Source of the DNA: Mauremys mutica
Lineage: Eukaryota > Chordata > Testudines > Geoemydidae
NCBI RefSeq assembly: GCF_020497125.1
Contig: NC_059076.1
Span: 10,593,951-10,657,950, forward strand
DNA length: 64,000 bases
Direction: 5' to 3'
A program made the translations under genes and the position numbers. Shown one piece after another: positions 42,045 through 51,130 of this stretch (the stretch's first letter is position 1; each line of letters begins with the position of its first letter). Under the pieces are notes generated by a model. That model did not search any database. It worked only from the letters and a program-made list of their open reading frames with translations, and was not told the origin of the DNA.

Positions 42045-42910
42045 AGGCAGAGTCCTGCCGGTAGGACGGAAGAATCCCATGCACTGCTACAGACTAGGGA
42101 CCGAGTGGCTAGGCAACAGTTCTACAGAAAAGGACCTAGGCGTTACAGTGGACGAGAAGCTGGATATGAGTCAACAGTGTGCCCTTGTTGCCAAGAAGGC
42201 TAATGGCATTTTGGGCTGTATAAGTAGGAGCATTGCCAGCAGAAGGAGGGACGTGATCATTCCCCTCTATTCGACATTAGTGAGGCCTCATCTGGAGTAC
42301 TGTGTCCAGTTTTGGGCCCCACACTACAAGTAGGATGTGGAAAAATTGGAAAGAGTCCAGCGAAGGGCAACAAAAATTATTAGGGGGCTGGAGCACATGA
42401 CTTCTGAGGAGAGGCTGAGGGAACTGGGATTGTTTAGTCTGCAGAAGAGAAGAATGAGAGGGGATTTGATAACTGCTTTCAACTACCTGAAAGGGGGTTC
42501 CAAAGAGGATGGATCTAGACTGTTCTCAGTGGTACCTGATGACAGAACAAGGCATCCGAATAAGTGGGCTGTAGCTCACGAAAGCTTATGCTCAAATAAA
42601 TTTGTTAGTCTCTAAGGTGTCACAAGTACTCCTGTTCTTTTTTTCTTAGAACAAGGAGTAATGGTCTCTAGTTGCAGTGGGGGAGGTTTAGGTTGGATAT
42701 TAGGAAAACCTTTTTCACTATTAGGGTGGTGAAGCACTGGAATGGGTTCCCTAGGGAGGTGGTGGAATCTCCATCCTTAGAGGCTTTTAAGGTCAGGCTT
42801 GACAAAGCCCTGGCTGGGATGATTTAGTTGGGTTTGGTCCTGCTTTGAGCAGGGGGTTGGACTAGATGACCTCCTGAGGTCCCTTCCAACCCTGAGATTC
42901 TATGATTCTA
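42045..42910 (+). pseudogene. CR1 LINE ORF2 C-terminus and 3' end, interrupted
   Basis: A 5'-truncated CR1 of the same subfamily as 1735-2431. It reads [20 protein letters not shown] and [14 protein letters not shown], then a TAG at 42331-42333 replaces a lysine codon. After it, [18 protein letters not shown] continues in frame. A 95-bp fold-back retroposon is inserted at 42553-42647 with a 9-bp TSD. The CR1 then resumes and ends with TTCTATGATTCTA at about 42898-42910. Inactive. Confidence 0.92.
42553..42647 (+). mobile_element. Fold-back retroposon family 1, 5'-truncated, 9-bp TSD
   Basis: Only the 3' arm of family 1 is present: CATCCGAATAAGTGGGCTG to AGTACTCCTGTTC and a T-run. Flanked by AGAACAAGG at 42544-42552 and 42648-42656. 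Because it lies inside a known CR1, the insertion boundaries are certain. Loss of the 5' arm with an intact 3' end is what target-primed reverse transcription produces. Confidence 0.88.
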
Positions 42911-43420
42911 AGAGAGAGACCCCTGTAAGGCAAAGATGAGGAAAGGGGTAGGAATGCTGTGAGGTGAAATGGTTCTTGGGATAGTTATTTAGTGCTGTGC
43001 CTGTAGGTCGAGGGCTTTAATAAAATAAGAAGAGCAAACGAGAAAACTATGTGCGCTAGCATGATGGATGAATATGCCTGCTTCACTACTTTTGGGATGG
43101 ATTAAGCTATTGAAAAAGCATTCAGCATTGGCTAAAGAACTGTAATATATGTGGAATGCTACAGTTAATGCATCATTAAATAATTTGCTGCAGCTGATTT
43201 ATAGGTACAATATACTACACTGTGTCAAACAGTGCAGGATAACAAATGGCACCACAAAAATATACTACAGGAACTTTTGTTCTAATCAGTCTTGTGAGTT
43301 TCAGAAGAGCACAGTTCTGCAGAATGGTATTGTCCTAGTCATCCCAACAGAGTAATCGGCAAGCTCTTCACTCTGCATATTTTTTTAGTTTTATATTTTT
43401 AAAGAAAGCTAGGTTTGAGA
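42911..43420. other. Unannotated stretch
   Basis: No features recognised. Confidence 0.4.
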
Positions 43421-43423
43421 GGA

Positions 43424-43612
43424 AGTGACTAAGACACTGAACTGTAACTCAGGAGACCTGCATTCTATTCCTAGCTCTGCCATTAACATCCTGGGTGACT
43501 GTGGGCAAGTCACTTAGGCTCTCTGCACTTCTGTTTCCCCTCTCTTACCTCTGTATGCTGTCTAGTGCACCAGGGCCCTGCTGTATCTCTGTATTACACT
43601 AATAGCAATAAT
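43424..43612 (+). repeat. tRNA-derived SINE with MIR-like core (plus), full head-core-tail
   Basis: Head GTGACTAAGACACTGAACTG, B-box-like GCATTCTATTCCTAGC, core GGGCAAGTCACTTAGGCTCT, then tail CTAGTGCACCAGGGCCCTG and TATTACACTAATAGCAATAAT. This copy shows that the core and the tail found separately elsewhere belong to one SINE. Confidence 0.75.
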
Positions 43613-43900
43613 GGGTGAGCTGTTTGTAATGAACAATTTATCTCCTTTAGCTCTTTCTTCTCTCGATCCAGCTACACCTTTACTCCACACTGTTTACAAA
43701 CTGATTTTGTTATTATTTTTTGTTATTCTACATTATTCAGCGAGTGTTTTAGGCAACCATATTTCAGCCTAGCCAGAGCTGAGGAAGTGTTTGCTCTGCC
43801 TATTCGTTTGAATAGATGCTATTTGTGCTATGTGATTGGTCATCATAGTCACCTATTATTGTTTCCGCTCAGTCTATACGTAAAATCTGTGTTCATCAGT
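43613..43900. other. Unannotated stretch
   Basis: No features recognised. A T-rich run lies near 43708-43725. Confidence 0.35.
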
Positions 43901-43908
43901 ATTTAACT

Positions 43909-44442
43909 CAGTGGCTCTCAACCTTTCCAGACTACTGTACCCCCTTCAGGACTCTGATTTTTCTTTCTTACCCACAAGCAGAGGTGAAAGTAAGCCGGTA
44001 CGGTCCAATATGGCGTACCAGCTCTTGCCAGTACGTCGCGTCGGACTGGACCGGCTTCTCTGGTGGTGATTTAAAAGTCCCGGAGCTCCAGCCCCTGCGG
44101 GGAGCCCCCGGCCCTTTAAAGCACCGCCCGAGTCCCACTGCCGGAGCTCCAGCAATGATTTAAAGGGCCCAGGGCTCCCCACAGTGGCCAAAGCACCAGA
44201 CCCTTTAAATCACCGCCCCAGCAAGGCTGCCTGAGCCCCAGGACCTGGGCTCCAGCAGTGTATCATATATAGAGCAGTACAAACAAGTCATTGTCTGTAT
44301 GAAATTTTAGTTTGTACTGACTTGGCTAGTACTTTTTATGTAGCCTGTTGTAAAATTAGGCAAATATGTAGATAAGTTGATGTACCCCCGGAAGACCTCT
44401 GAGTACCCCAGGGGTACATGTACTGCTGGTTGAGAACCACTG
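43909..44442. mobile_element. hAT element, CAGTGGTTCTCAACC termini, 8-bp TSD
   Basis: The left end CAGTGGCTCTCAACC and right end (complement CAGTGGTTCTCAACC) are 15-bp inverted repeats with one mismatch. The flanks ATTTAACT (43901-43908) and ATTTAAGT (44443-44450) are an 8-bp TSD with one mismatch. The interior is non-coding and has been partly replaced by the GC-rich insert at 43979-44258. This terminus type occurs widely in vertebrate hAT elements. Confidence 0.88.
43979..44258. mobile_element. GC-rich MITE fragment nested in the hAT element
   Basis: Starts CAGAGGTGAAAGTAAGCCGG, with GTACGGTCCAATATGGCGTA near-palindromic sequence and repeated GATTTAAAGGGCCC or CCCTTTAAATCACCGCCC units. The expected complementary right terminus is missing, so it is truncated or its 3' side was lost with part of the host element. 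CpG content is higher than in the surroundings. Confidence 0.6.
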
Positions 44443-44584
44443 ATTTAAGTTGCAGTAGTTTAAGATTGTTTTTTACACAGTGACTGTAACATGGTTGCTT
44501 TTTACACACTTTCTAACGATATTTCTGATATCAACAAAAATTTGTCTCCGTCTCTTGGCTGAAGATAGATTTATGAATAAAGGA

Positions 44585-44745
44585 TTTCTAACATTTTTCA
44601 AAAGTGATTTAGGAACTTGGGAACCTAAGTCCTGGTCACCTTCAATGGGAATTGGGTTAGTAAATGCTTAAAGCCCCTTTTGAAAATAGAACTTAGGCTA
44701 CTAAATCATTTTGGTGCTTCTGAAAATATCACCAATAGGCCAGTA
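44585..44745. repeat. Palindromic TTTTCAAAAG/CTTTTGAAAA repeat
   Basis: TTTTTCAAAAGTGATTTAGG and GGAACCTAAGTCCTGG are mirrored by CCCTTTTGAAAATAGAACTT and TTGGTGCTTCTGAAAAT, around CACCTTCAATGGGAATTGGG. Confidence 0.6.
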
Positions 44746-44794
44746 TTTTGCAACTTGTCAGCATAAAGTTGTACACTTAAATCCATATTCAGGT

Positions 44795-44908
44795 ATCTAA
44801 GGGTGAGATTTTCAAAAGCGCCTACATCATTTAGCCACATAAATCCCTTCGATAGCCAATGGGACCCATGCGCCTAAGTTAGTTAGGCACTTTTGAAAAT
44901 TCCACCCC
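44795..44908. repeat. Palindromic MITE, GTGAGATTTTCAAAAGCGCC type
   Basis: GGGTGAGATTTTCAAAAGCG at the left is answered by GCACTTTTGAAAATTCCACCC at the right. Centre CGATAGCCAATGGGACCC. Confidence 0.7.
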
Positions 44909-44919
44909 GAATACACGAC

Positions 44920-45421
44920 AAGACTAAGCTTGATAAATTTATGGAGGGGATGGTATGATGGGATAGCCTGATTTTGGCAATTAATTTGGCAATTGATCTT
45001 TGATTATCAGCAGGTAAGTATGCCCAGTGGTCTGTGATGGGATGTTAGATGGGTTGGGATCTGAGTTACTACAGCGAATTCTTTCCTGGGTGCTGGTTGG
45101 TGAGTCTTGCCCACATGCTCAGGGTTTAACTGATCGCCATATTTGGGGTCGGGAAGGAATTTTCCTCCAGGGCAGATTGGCAGAGGCCCTGGAGGTTTTT
45201 CGCCTTCCTCTGCAGCATGGGGCACGGGTCACTTTCTGGAGGATTCTCTGCAGCTTGAGGTCTTCAAACCGCAATTTGGGGACTTCAATAACTCAGACAT
45301 TAGGGGTTTGTTACAGAAGTGGATGGGTGGGATTCTGTGGCCTGCATTATGCAGGAGGTCAGACTAGGTGATCATAATGGTCCCTTTTGACCTTAAAGTC
45401 TATGAGTCTATGAGTCTACGA
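44920..45421 (+). mobile_element. CR1 LINE 3' UTR (plus), ~500 bp
   Basis: AAGCTTGATAAATTTATGGA, GTCGGGAAGGAATTTTCCTC, GTGGCCTGCATTATGCAGGA and AGTCTATGAGTCTATGAGTC are consecutive landmarks of a CR1 3' untranslated region. It ends in an octamer repeat (TCTATGAG) different from the ATTCTATG type at 2410-2431, so it is a separate subfamily. Confidence 0.85.
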
Positions 45422-45685
45422 CCTGATTTTCAGGCACTGAGCATGCCCCAGATCCTATTGAGATCAGTGAGAGTTGTACACACACAAATAATAATAATAG
45501 CCATTATTAATTGCTTCTCCTTTTGTCACATCCACTTCTAATGGCTTCAATGGCGCTACATCACTATATGCCAGCTCAGACTCTGGCCCAGCATGTTATG
45601 TTAATAGGCAATTTAACATTTATTAGGCCATCTCTTGCTCCCAATAAAGTCAAGTTTTCCCATTGACTTCAGCGGGAGCCAAAAG
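45422..45685. other. Unannotated stretch with palindromic core motif
   Basis: TTTCCCATTGACTTCAGCGG at about 45656 belongs to the dispersed palindromic repeats. Otherwise nothing recognised. Confidence 0.35.
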
Positions 45686-45690
45686 AAGCC

Positions 45691-45772
45691 TGTCATAGAT
45701 TCTAAGGCCAAAAGGGACCACTGTGACCATCTAGTGTGACCTCCTGTATGGCACGTGTTACTGGAGTGCTAA
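45691..45772 (-). mobile_element. CR1 3' end fragment (minus)
   Basis: GTCATAGATTCTAAGGCCAA, GGGACCACTGTGACCATCTA and GTGTGACCTCCTG are the complement of the CR1 terminus seen at 45355-45421. Confidence 0.8.
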
Positions 45773-45847
45773 ACACTCTAGTAAAATGTGAAAGCTTCTA
45801 AACATAGGAAGAGGAGGAATTGCCTACTAGTGTCAATACATACAGGG

Positions 45848-45880
45848 CACCAGATCCTAAGCTGGTGTAAATCATCATCA
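45848..45880. repeat. CCTCAGCTGGTGTAAATC-type fragment
   Basis: CACCAGATCCTAAGCTGGTG and TAAATC form one arm of the palindromic family. Confidence 0.5.
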
Positions 45881-45884
45881 TTGT

Positions 45885-46566
45885 TGCAAATCTTAGTGGG
45901 ACATAACCTCCTTGCACATTGAGTGACACCCAGAACGATCTCTATCATTGTCCTTAAACTGCGCATCCATCCAGACCACATGACGTCCAACACTGATAAT
46001 CTTATTGCATCACTGAAGCACTTTGTGATCATGCGTTCACTGGCCCATAGCAGCCTCTCTTGGTAAACACCCTTTGTAATTCATTGGTCTTCCCTCCTAA
46101 TATGTCCCTAACAAGAAAGATGCTGAAAGCAAACCAGGGCTGATGGAGGCAGTTGCTGGATTCTGCTACAAATATCCTCATTGCTAAGCTTGCCCTGCCA
46201 GCTGATAAGGAAAACGAGAATCGAAAATGTCATTCTGGTGTTCTTCACCCTTCCCCAGCACCCATGTCTCACTGCCTTACAGTAGAATTGGTATCACTAT
46301 AGTTTTATCGACCCACAGCTTTGTAGGAAGCTTGAGGTCATGACATACTCACAGCTGCTGCTATATAGATGTCCAGTGCTGTCTATGATGCTTCCCAAGT
46401 ATTTGACAAATGCCACCTGTTGGATGTCTCGTCTGGAGAGGTTAACAGTGAGCTGGTTGTAACCTGGCCCTGGAGGCTGCTTGATGGTAATAGCCAAGGA
46501 TTTAGTATCATCCAGATTAAGCACCAGACCTATGCACACTGCTTCTTGCCCAACCAGACCCGCCAT
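45885..46566 (-). pseudogene. Non-CR1 LINE reverse transcriptase C-terminal relic
   Basis: On the minus strand, 46297-46566 translates to LVLNLDDTKSLAITIK and QQVAFVKYLGSIIDSTGH. The KYLGS-I-D-G pattern follows the reverse-transcriptase core in RTE- and Jockey-like LINEs and in many endonuclease-reverse transcriptase pseudogenes. Further left, frames with RMITKCFSDAIRLSVLDVMW and SLRTMIEIVLGVTQCAR fit the poorly conserved C-terminal region. Several stops and frame changes make it a dead fragment. It differs from every CR1 copy here. The exact clade is not resolved. Confidence 0.6.
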
Positions 46567-46672
46567 AGTTCCATTTAAATCAATGGGCCAGAGCCTCGGC
46601 TGCTCTAAATCTGCATGGATCTATTGACTTCAATGGTGCTATGCTACTTTATTCCAGCTGAGGATCTTTACT
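46567..46672. repeat. Palindromic MITE (CCTCAGCTGGTGTAAATC family)
   Basis: GGGCCAGAGCCTCGGCTGCT and TTATTCCAGCTGAGGATCTT are the arms, around CTATTGACTTCAATGGTGCT. Confidence 0.65.
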
Positions 46673-47338
46673 AATTACCAGGATATTAACGAACTTCCCT
46701 AATTAGCCGTACAATATTTCCGCTATTGAACACCATGCCTACCACTTTTATCAGCAGTGTGCTCTTTTAATGCCTGCTTTTACAACATGGAGTTACAAAA
46801 CGTAGCCAGTGCAAGATGACGGACAACATGGCAGTGTGGAGTCAGCCGAAAGCACCACTTTCCTGGAAAGCTCACTACATAAACTAGCACTGAGAAAACA
46901 GCCACTTGGAAAGAAAGCCGTGTGAGTTCTGTTCTGTCATCAGAAACATTGCAGCTAATTAGTGACCTGAGTATCCTGAGAGAAGGGTGGGGGAAGAGAG
47001 AGAGAGAGAGAGAGACAGGATTGAACTGCTGTTTGCAGTGACTCAGCCCAGAGGAAGATGCTGGACCAATCATGGACAAAATGGCTTCCACATTTAATTA
47101 ATTAAAGATGGAGCCAGACAACTCAGGGATCCATAATGAAAGGAGCATTCAGGAGTCATGGGTGGGAGGCATTTGCTTCCTAGCCACTACTGAGTGCAAA
47201 GATTTGGACTACTTCTCCAACTATAGCACTAAGAAGCTACCTTTCTGGGGGGTTATTATATCAGGAGCAGAAACTCCCCTTTAGTTAAGGTTAGGCATGT
47301 GATATTATTACTCTGTGTCATCTGCTGTCAGTCACATA
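46673..47338. other. Unannotated stretch with GA tract
   Basis: A GA repeat lies at 46994-47015. No other feature recognised. Confidence 0.4.
46994..47015 (+). repeat. (GA)n microsatellite
   Basis: AAGAGAGAGAGAGAGAGAG run. Confidence 0.85.
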
Positions 47339-47341
47339 TTC

Positions 47342-47442
47342 TCCTTACTATTATTTGTATTGTGGTAGCACCTACAAGTGCTGATCAGGGATTAGGGTCA
47401 CACACATCAGTTCTTGCCCAAAAGATTTTATCATCTAAACAC
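47342..47442 (-). repeat. SINE tail (minus)
   Basis: TATTATTTGTATTGTGGTAG, CACCTACAAGTGCTGATCAG and AGATTTTATCATCTAAACAC are the complement of the SINE tail. Confidence 0.7.
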
Positions 47443-48218
47443 CTTAATCCTGCAAAGATTTATGCACATGCTTAACTTGGTGAATTGTGAGTTGACTCAT
47501 TGCTTTCAAGATTAGTGAAAAATGCATGCAAAATCTTTTGCATATGCACATTAACCTTTGGGAAATGTCACCCTTGCTTTCAATGATACTATGCACAGTG
47601 TGTAGAGATAAGCACACATATAAGTCTATGCAGGATTTGAACCTATGCAGATGTCCTAAACTTGCTGAAATTTTCCAGGCTTGCATCCCCCACACCTCTC
47701 CAAAGGGTGAATTTTCTTTGAAAGTTTCACCAAACCTGTTCAGACAGCTTTGGGCAAAAGGAGAGTGAAACAGATACATTCTCCCTATTATTAAAACAAG
47801 CAAACAAAAACAACCTCACAACCTTCTAATCTTTTTGTACAGGGCAAAAACAAACTAGCATAAAGAGATGGAATTTGGTATCAAAATAGTCCTAAGAGAG
47901 GAGAAATTCCATTGAGTATTCTAATGCAAATTGGTAACATGACAGAATTATGAGCTTTCAAAAAAATCAAAGCATGTGCATGAGTAGAAAGATTTTGCAT
48001 GGATTTTTTTCCATTAATCTTTTAAAGCATACAGCTAAAGATTGGCATTCTGGGCATAACTACCATCTCTGAGTACTGAAAAAAAAAAGGTAGACAGAGA
48101 GAAGAAACTGAAACTTGTAATGTGCATCAGTGTCTTAAACAAAAGCTCTTCAGGATCCTTCCTCTCTGTTCCTGACCCAATCTAGGTGCTAAAGAATGAA
48201 AGAAAAAGATTCCTTTGC
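47443..48218. other. Unannotated stretch
   Basis: No gene or element ends recognised. AT-rich toward the right. Confidence 0.4.
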
Positions 48219-48221
48219 ACT

Positions 48222-48480
48222 AGAGCTGGTTGAAAAATGGCATGAAGTTTTGATAATAAATGCTGACTTTTTCCTCCCATCAAAATCCAAAATTTCAACA
48301 ACCAAAAATTCATCAGTGTTTTGAAAAAAATAATTGACCAACTATAGAGCTGGTCAAAAAAAATCTGCAAATGTCTGCACAAAAAGGGGTATGTGGAAAG
48401 CTTCCACCTGATTTTTACTGAATTCCAAATTTTGAGCATAAATTGTGTCAACTGTGAGTTTCAAATATTTTGGAGTAGCT
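48222..48480. repeat. AT-rich AGAGCTGGTT-type repeats
   Basis: Starts AGAGCTGGTTGAAAAATGGC. An inverted version of that end occurs near AATAATTGACCAACTA (about 48335-48346), giving a first unit of about 125 bp. A second AGAGCTGGTCAAAAAAAATC starts at 48347. The MITE at 48486 sits at the right end. Confidence 0.55.
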
Positions 48481-48485
48481 CTATT

Positions 48486-48600
48486 CAGGGGCGGCTCTAG
48501 GAATTTGGCCGGCCCAAGCAGGACCTTTTGCAGACGTGCCTGCCGGCAAAATGCTGCCCCAAGCGCGCGCTTGGCACGCTGGGGTCTGGAGCCGGCCCTG
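48486..48600. mobile_element. hAT MITE, CAGGGGCGGCTC family, perfect 8-bp TSD
   Basis: 115 bp with left end CAGGGGCGGCTCTAGG and right end complement CAGGGCCGGCTCCAGACC. Perfect TSD GCTCTATT at 48478-48485 and 48601-48608. The smallest member of the family in the window. Confidence 0.93.
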
Positions 48601-48608
48601 GCTCTATT

Positions 48609-49450
48609 GTGCACTTTGTAAGGTGCTAAGATCTCCAGTTGGGGAGGAGTTTGCAATGAACAACAACTTTATTGAACCTGCAGATGTATGGAAAATGTTC
48701 TCAATCCTTTATATGCCATTATATGGCACACTAACTGTATATAGGGCAGATACATCTAGGGTTGGAGGATTAGATTTTTATCAGAAAATGCTGGTAGGTG
48801 TTGATTTCATCATTCCCTCACCACTGAAAAATATTTCCATCCATAACTGAAATTTACAGATAGGCAAAGCAAGTAAAGTGCTGCTTGAGAATTGAGTTTA
48901 AGGGCACTTACTTTGTATATTTTGACAATTTGTGTTTTAATGCTTATAAAGCTTTAACTTTCTGAATCTCCGTGTCTGTCATTAAATCATTGTCTAACAA
49001 TTTCCCAGCACTTTGAAAATTTAAATTGAAACTAATAGAAAAAAATGCTTTAAAACAATTTATCAAAATTAAAAAAAAAATACAAACTGAATTCTACCAA
49101 GCCTAGGTATAACTATTTTTTTGCATAGAACTGTCATAATAAGATGCACTTTTAGTTTCTAAGGTTTGCAGCAAAGAAACTCTCTCCTTCGCAGCCTCTA
49201 AAGTGTACGGGAAAGGGAGTGACAATGGATTCTAATCAAATAGATCCACATTATGAATTATATGTGCTATTGCCAATTATGGGCGAATCAACCAAGCTTC
49301 ATACTCCTGAGCAGTTAAACTCTTTGATACAAACACTGAAGGTTGAATTAAGTCATAAAACAAGATAGTCCCATGCTTACGGCCCAGCTCCTGGAGTCAA
49401 GCTTTGAGATTAGAATCTCAGCTTTCATTTAAAAAAAAAAAGTCTGTAAC
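48609..49450. other. Unannotated stretch, possible conserved block
   Basis: 49140-49380 is non-repetitive with CAATTATGGGCGAATCAACC and TGGATTCTAATCAAATAG. The rest is AT-rich. No gene recognised. Confidence 0.4.
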
Positions 49451-49454
49451 CCAC

Positions 49455-50176
49455 TGTGGTGGGGTGTCTGCCCCGCACTGGCAGAAGAGGGGTTAAAGCA
49501 TCCCCAGGGAGGCTGCGCAGGAGACAGCCAATTAGGAAAGGGCTCATAGAGACAGCCGATCAGGAGAAGGTTTAGAGAGACAGCCAATCAGGGCAAGGCT
49601 GGGCCTTTTAAAATGGGCTGCTGACCAGAGCAGCTTCAGTCACTCCCTGTTGTTTGAGGAGGGAAGACTGGCTGCCCTGAAGGAAGGAGAAAACACGGTA
49701 CCATAGAGCAGTGCTGGGCGGGTCAGGGGAGCATGAGAGAGCTCCTGGCCAACCACTGCCGGATGGAGGCCTTGTTACAAGGGCAGAGAAAGGTGTTAGG
49801 GCTGCGGGGAAGAGGCCCAGGGAAACAGACGATTGGGGTTGGAGGCGATGCAGCGCGTATCTGCCCCCGCCCTCTTTTGCCCCTGTTGCCACTGACGCAG
49901 GAGGCTAGACCCTGGACTGCAGCCTGCCACTGAGGCAAGTGGCTGGGCAAAGGACAGCTGCCTCCCCCGCCCTGGAAGGGAGGGAGAGAGAACTGAGTAG
50001 GGCACAGCCAGAGGGCTGTGTGCAGAAGAGGACACCATGGTCCTGAGAATGTCACAGGTCCTGATGATAGAAGAGACAATGGTGAGATGCCACTAGATGA
50101 AGGTGCACCACCAAACCAGAGTTAATTCCCAGGATGGCCAGCAGGAGGCACCACAGGGTTGAGTCGTGCTCCGTCA
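49455..50176 (+). mobile_element. LTR-like element
   Basis: About 720 bp starting TGTGGTGGGGTGTCTGCCCC and ending GTCGTGCTCCGTCA. The first part has three related units: GACAGCCAATTAGGAAAG, GACAGCCGATCAGGAGAAG and GACAGCCAATCAGGGCAAG. Two of them contain CCAAT boxes, and a TTTTAAAATGGGC TATA-like site follows. That is a promoter layout typical of LTRs. No convincing TSD or flanking internal sequence was found. Short open frames in it are GC-driven. Confidence 0.55.
49520..49618 (+). promoter_or_regulatory. Tandem CCAAT-type units and TATA-like site
   Basis: Three roughly 30-bp units beginning GACAGCC at about 49525, 49551 and 49580. The first and third carry AGCCAAT. CCTTTTAAAATGG follows at 49606. 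Spacing fits an LTR U3 promoter; this is an inference. Confidence 0.45.
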
Positions 50177-50950
50177 TACTCACCTGGGTACAAACACAAG
50201 CTTGAAAATGTAAAATAAGTTTAACAGGGACTTGCCTGAGTCTGCAGGCAGCCTGAAATGATAGCTCTGTGGCCTGAGAACTGCCCCATTCATTTGGGCT
50301 CTGAAATCTGGTGTGGAGCCACAGTGTAGGATGTGCCTATGTTAGTGGATATCCTTAATTCATTCCTGAAAATACCAATTTAATTCTGCCCCATGGAGTG
50401 CATGATACAGTCTCCTAAATTACATGTTCATCTGATATTTCTCAAAAAAATAAGCATCAGACCATCTTCTGTTCAACCTCAGACACATCTCTGGAGAATC
50501 TGGTATAGTACAGCCTCAATCCTACAAAGGCTGGCACACCTGCTTTACAGTTAGCACTCGAATGTCCTATTGAAGTCAACACTCAGGCAATTTTTAACTG
50601 ATAGGTTTATGGTCCCACAGAGAGGGTGTCTAACCTACACTTGGGCTAGGGCTGGAGTTTCAGAATCGATTACAGCACCCTGATACCCACCCTCAACCTT
50701 CACTGAGCAAATGTTGGTACAAGAAAGAATCTGGCCCCCAATTTCAAGATGCCACAGGCCAGATTTTTAAAGCTCTTTAGGCAGCTAAAGATGCAGATAG
50801 GTGTCTAGACCCTTTGGGAAATCCCACTAGGCCACCATCAGCATCTTTTTTAGCCTAAACACCTTTAAAAATCTGCTCCCAGGACACCTGTTTTACACAA
50901 CGGAGTAAGTGGGATCATATTTCCACTGGTCACTTGCCCACTGCATTTAA
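50177..50950. other. Unannotated stretch with a palindromic repeat
   Basis: 50755-50885 has CAGGCCAGATTTTTAAAGCT and CACCTTTAAAAATCTGCTCC as inverted arms of an old MITE. Otherwise nothing recognised. Confidence 0.4.
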
Positions 50951-50957
50951 ATCTCTT

Positions 50958-51036
50958 TGATTATTCTTATTACTTGTCCTGTAATAGCACTGAAAGGCTC
51001 CAGTCAGAGATTGGGGTTCCATTGTGCTAGGTATTC

Positions 51037-51090
<54 letters not shown>

Positions 51091-51130
51091 ATGGCCCCTA
51101 CCTCAAAGAGCTTCCAGTTTAAGCAATATA
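50958..51130 (-). repeat. SINE tail (minus) with expanded CA tract
   Basis: TTATTCTTATTACTTGTCCT, GGGGTTCCATTGTGCTAGGT and then, after the CA run, AAAAGATGGCCCCTACCTCA and AAGAGCTTCCAGTTTAAGC. In other copies the CA position is occupied by a short ACAAACACA segment, so the microsatellite appears to have grown within the SINE. Confidence 0.7.
51041..51086 (+). repeat. (CA)23 microsatellite
   Basis: Uninterrupted 46-bp CA run inside a SINE tail. Confidence 0.95.
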
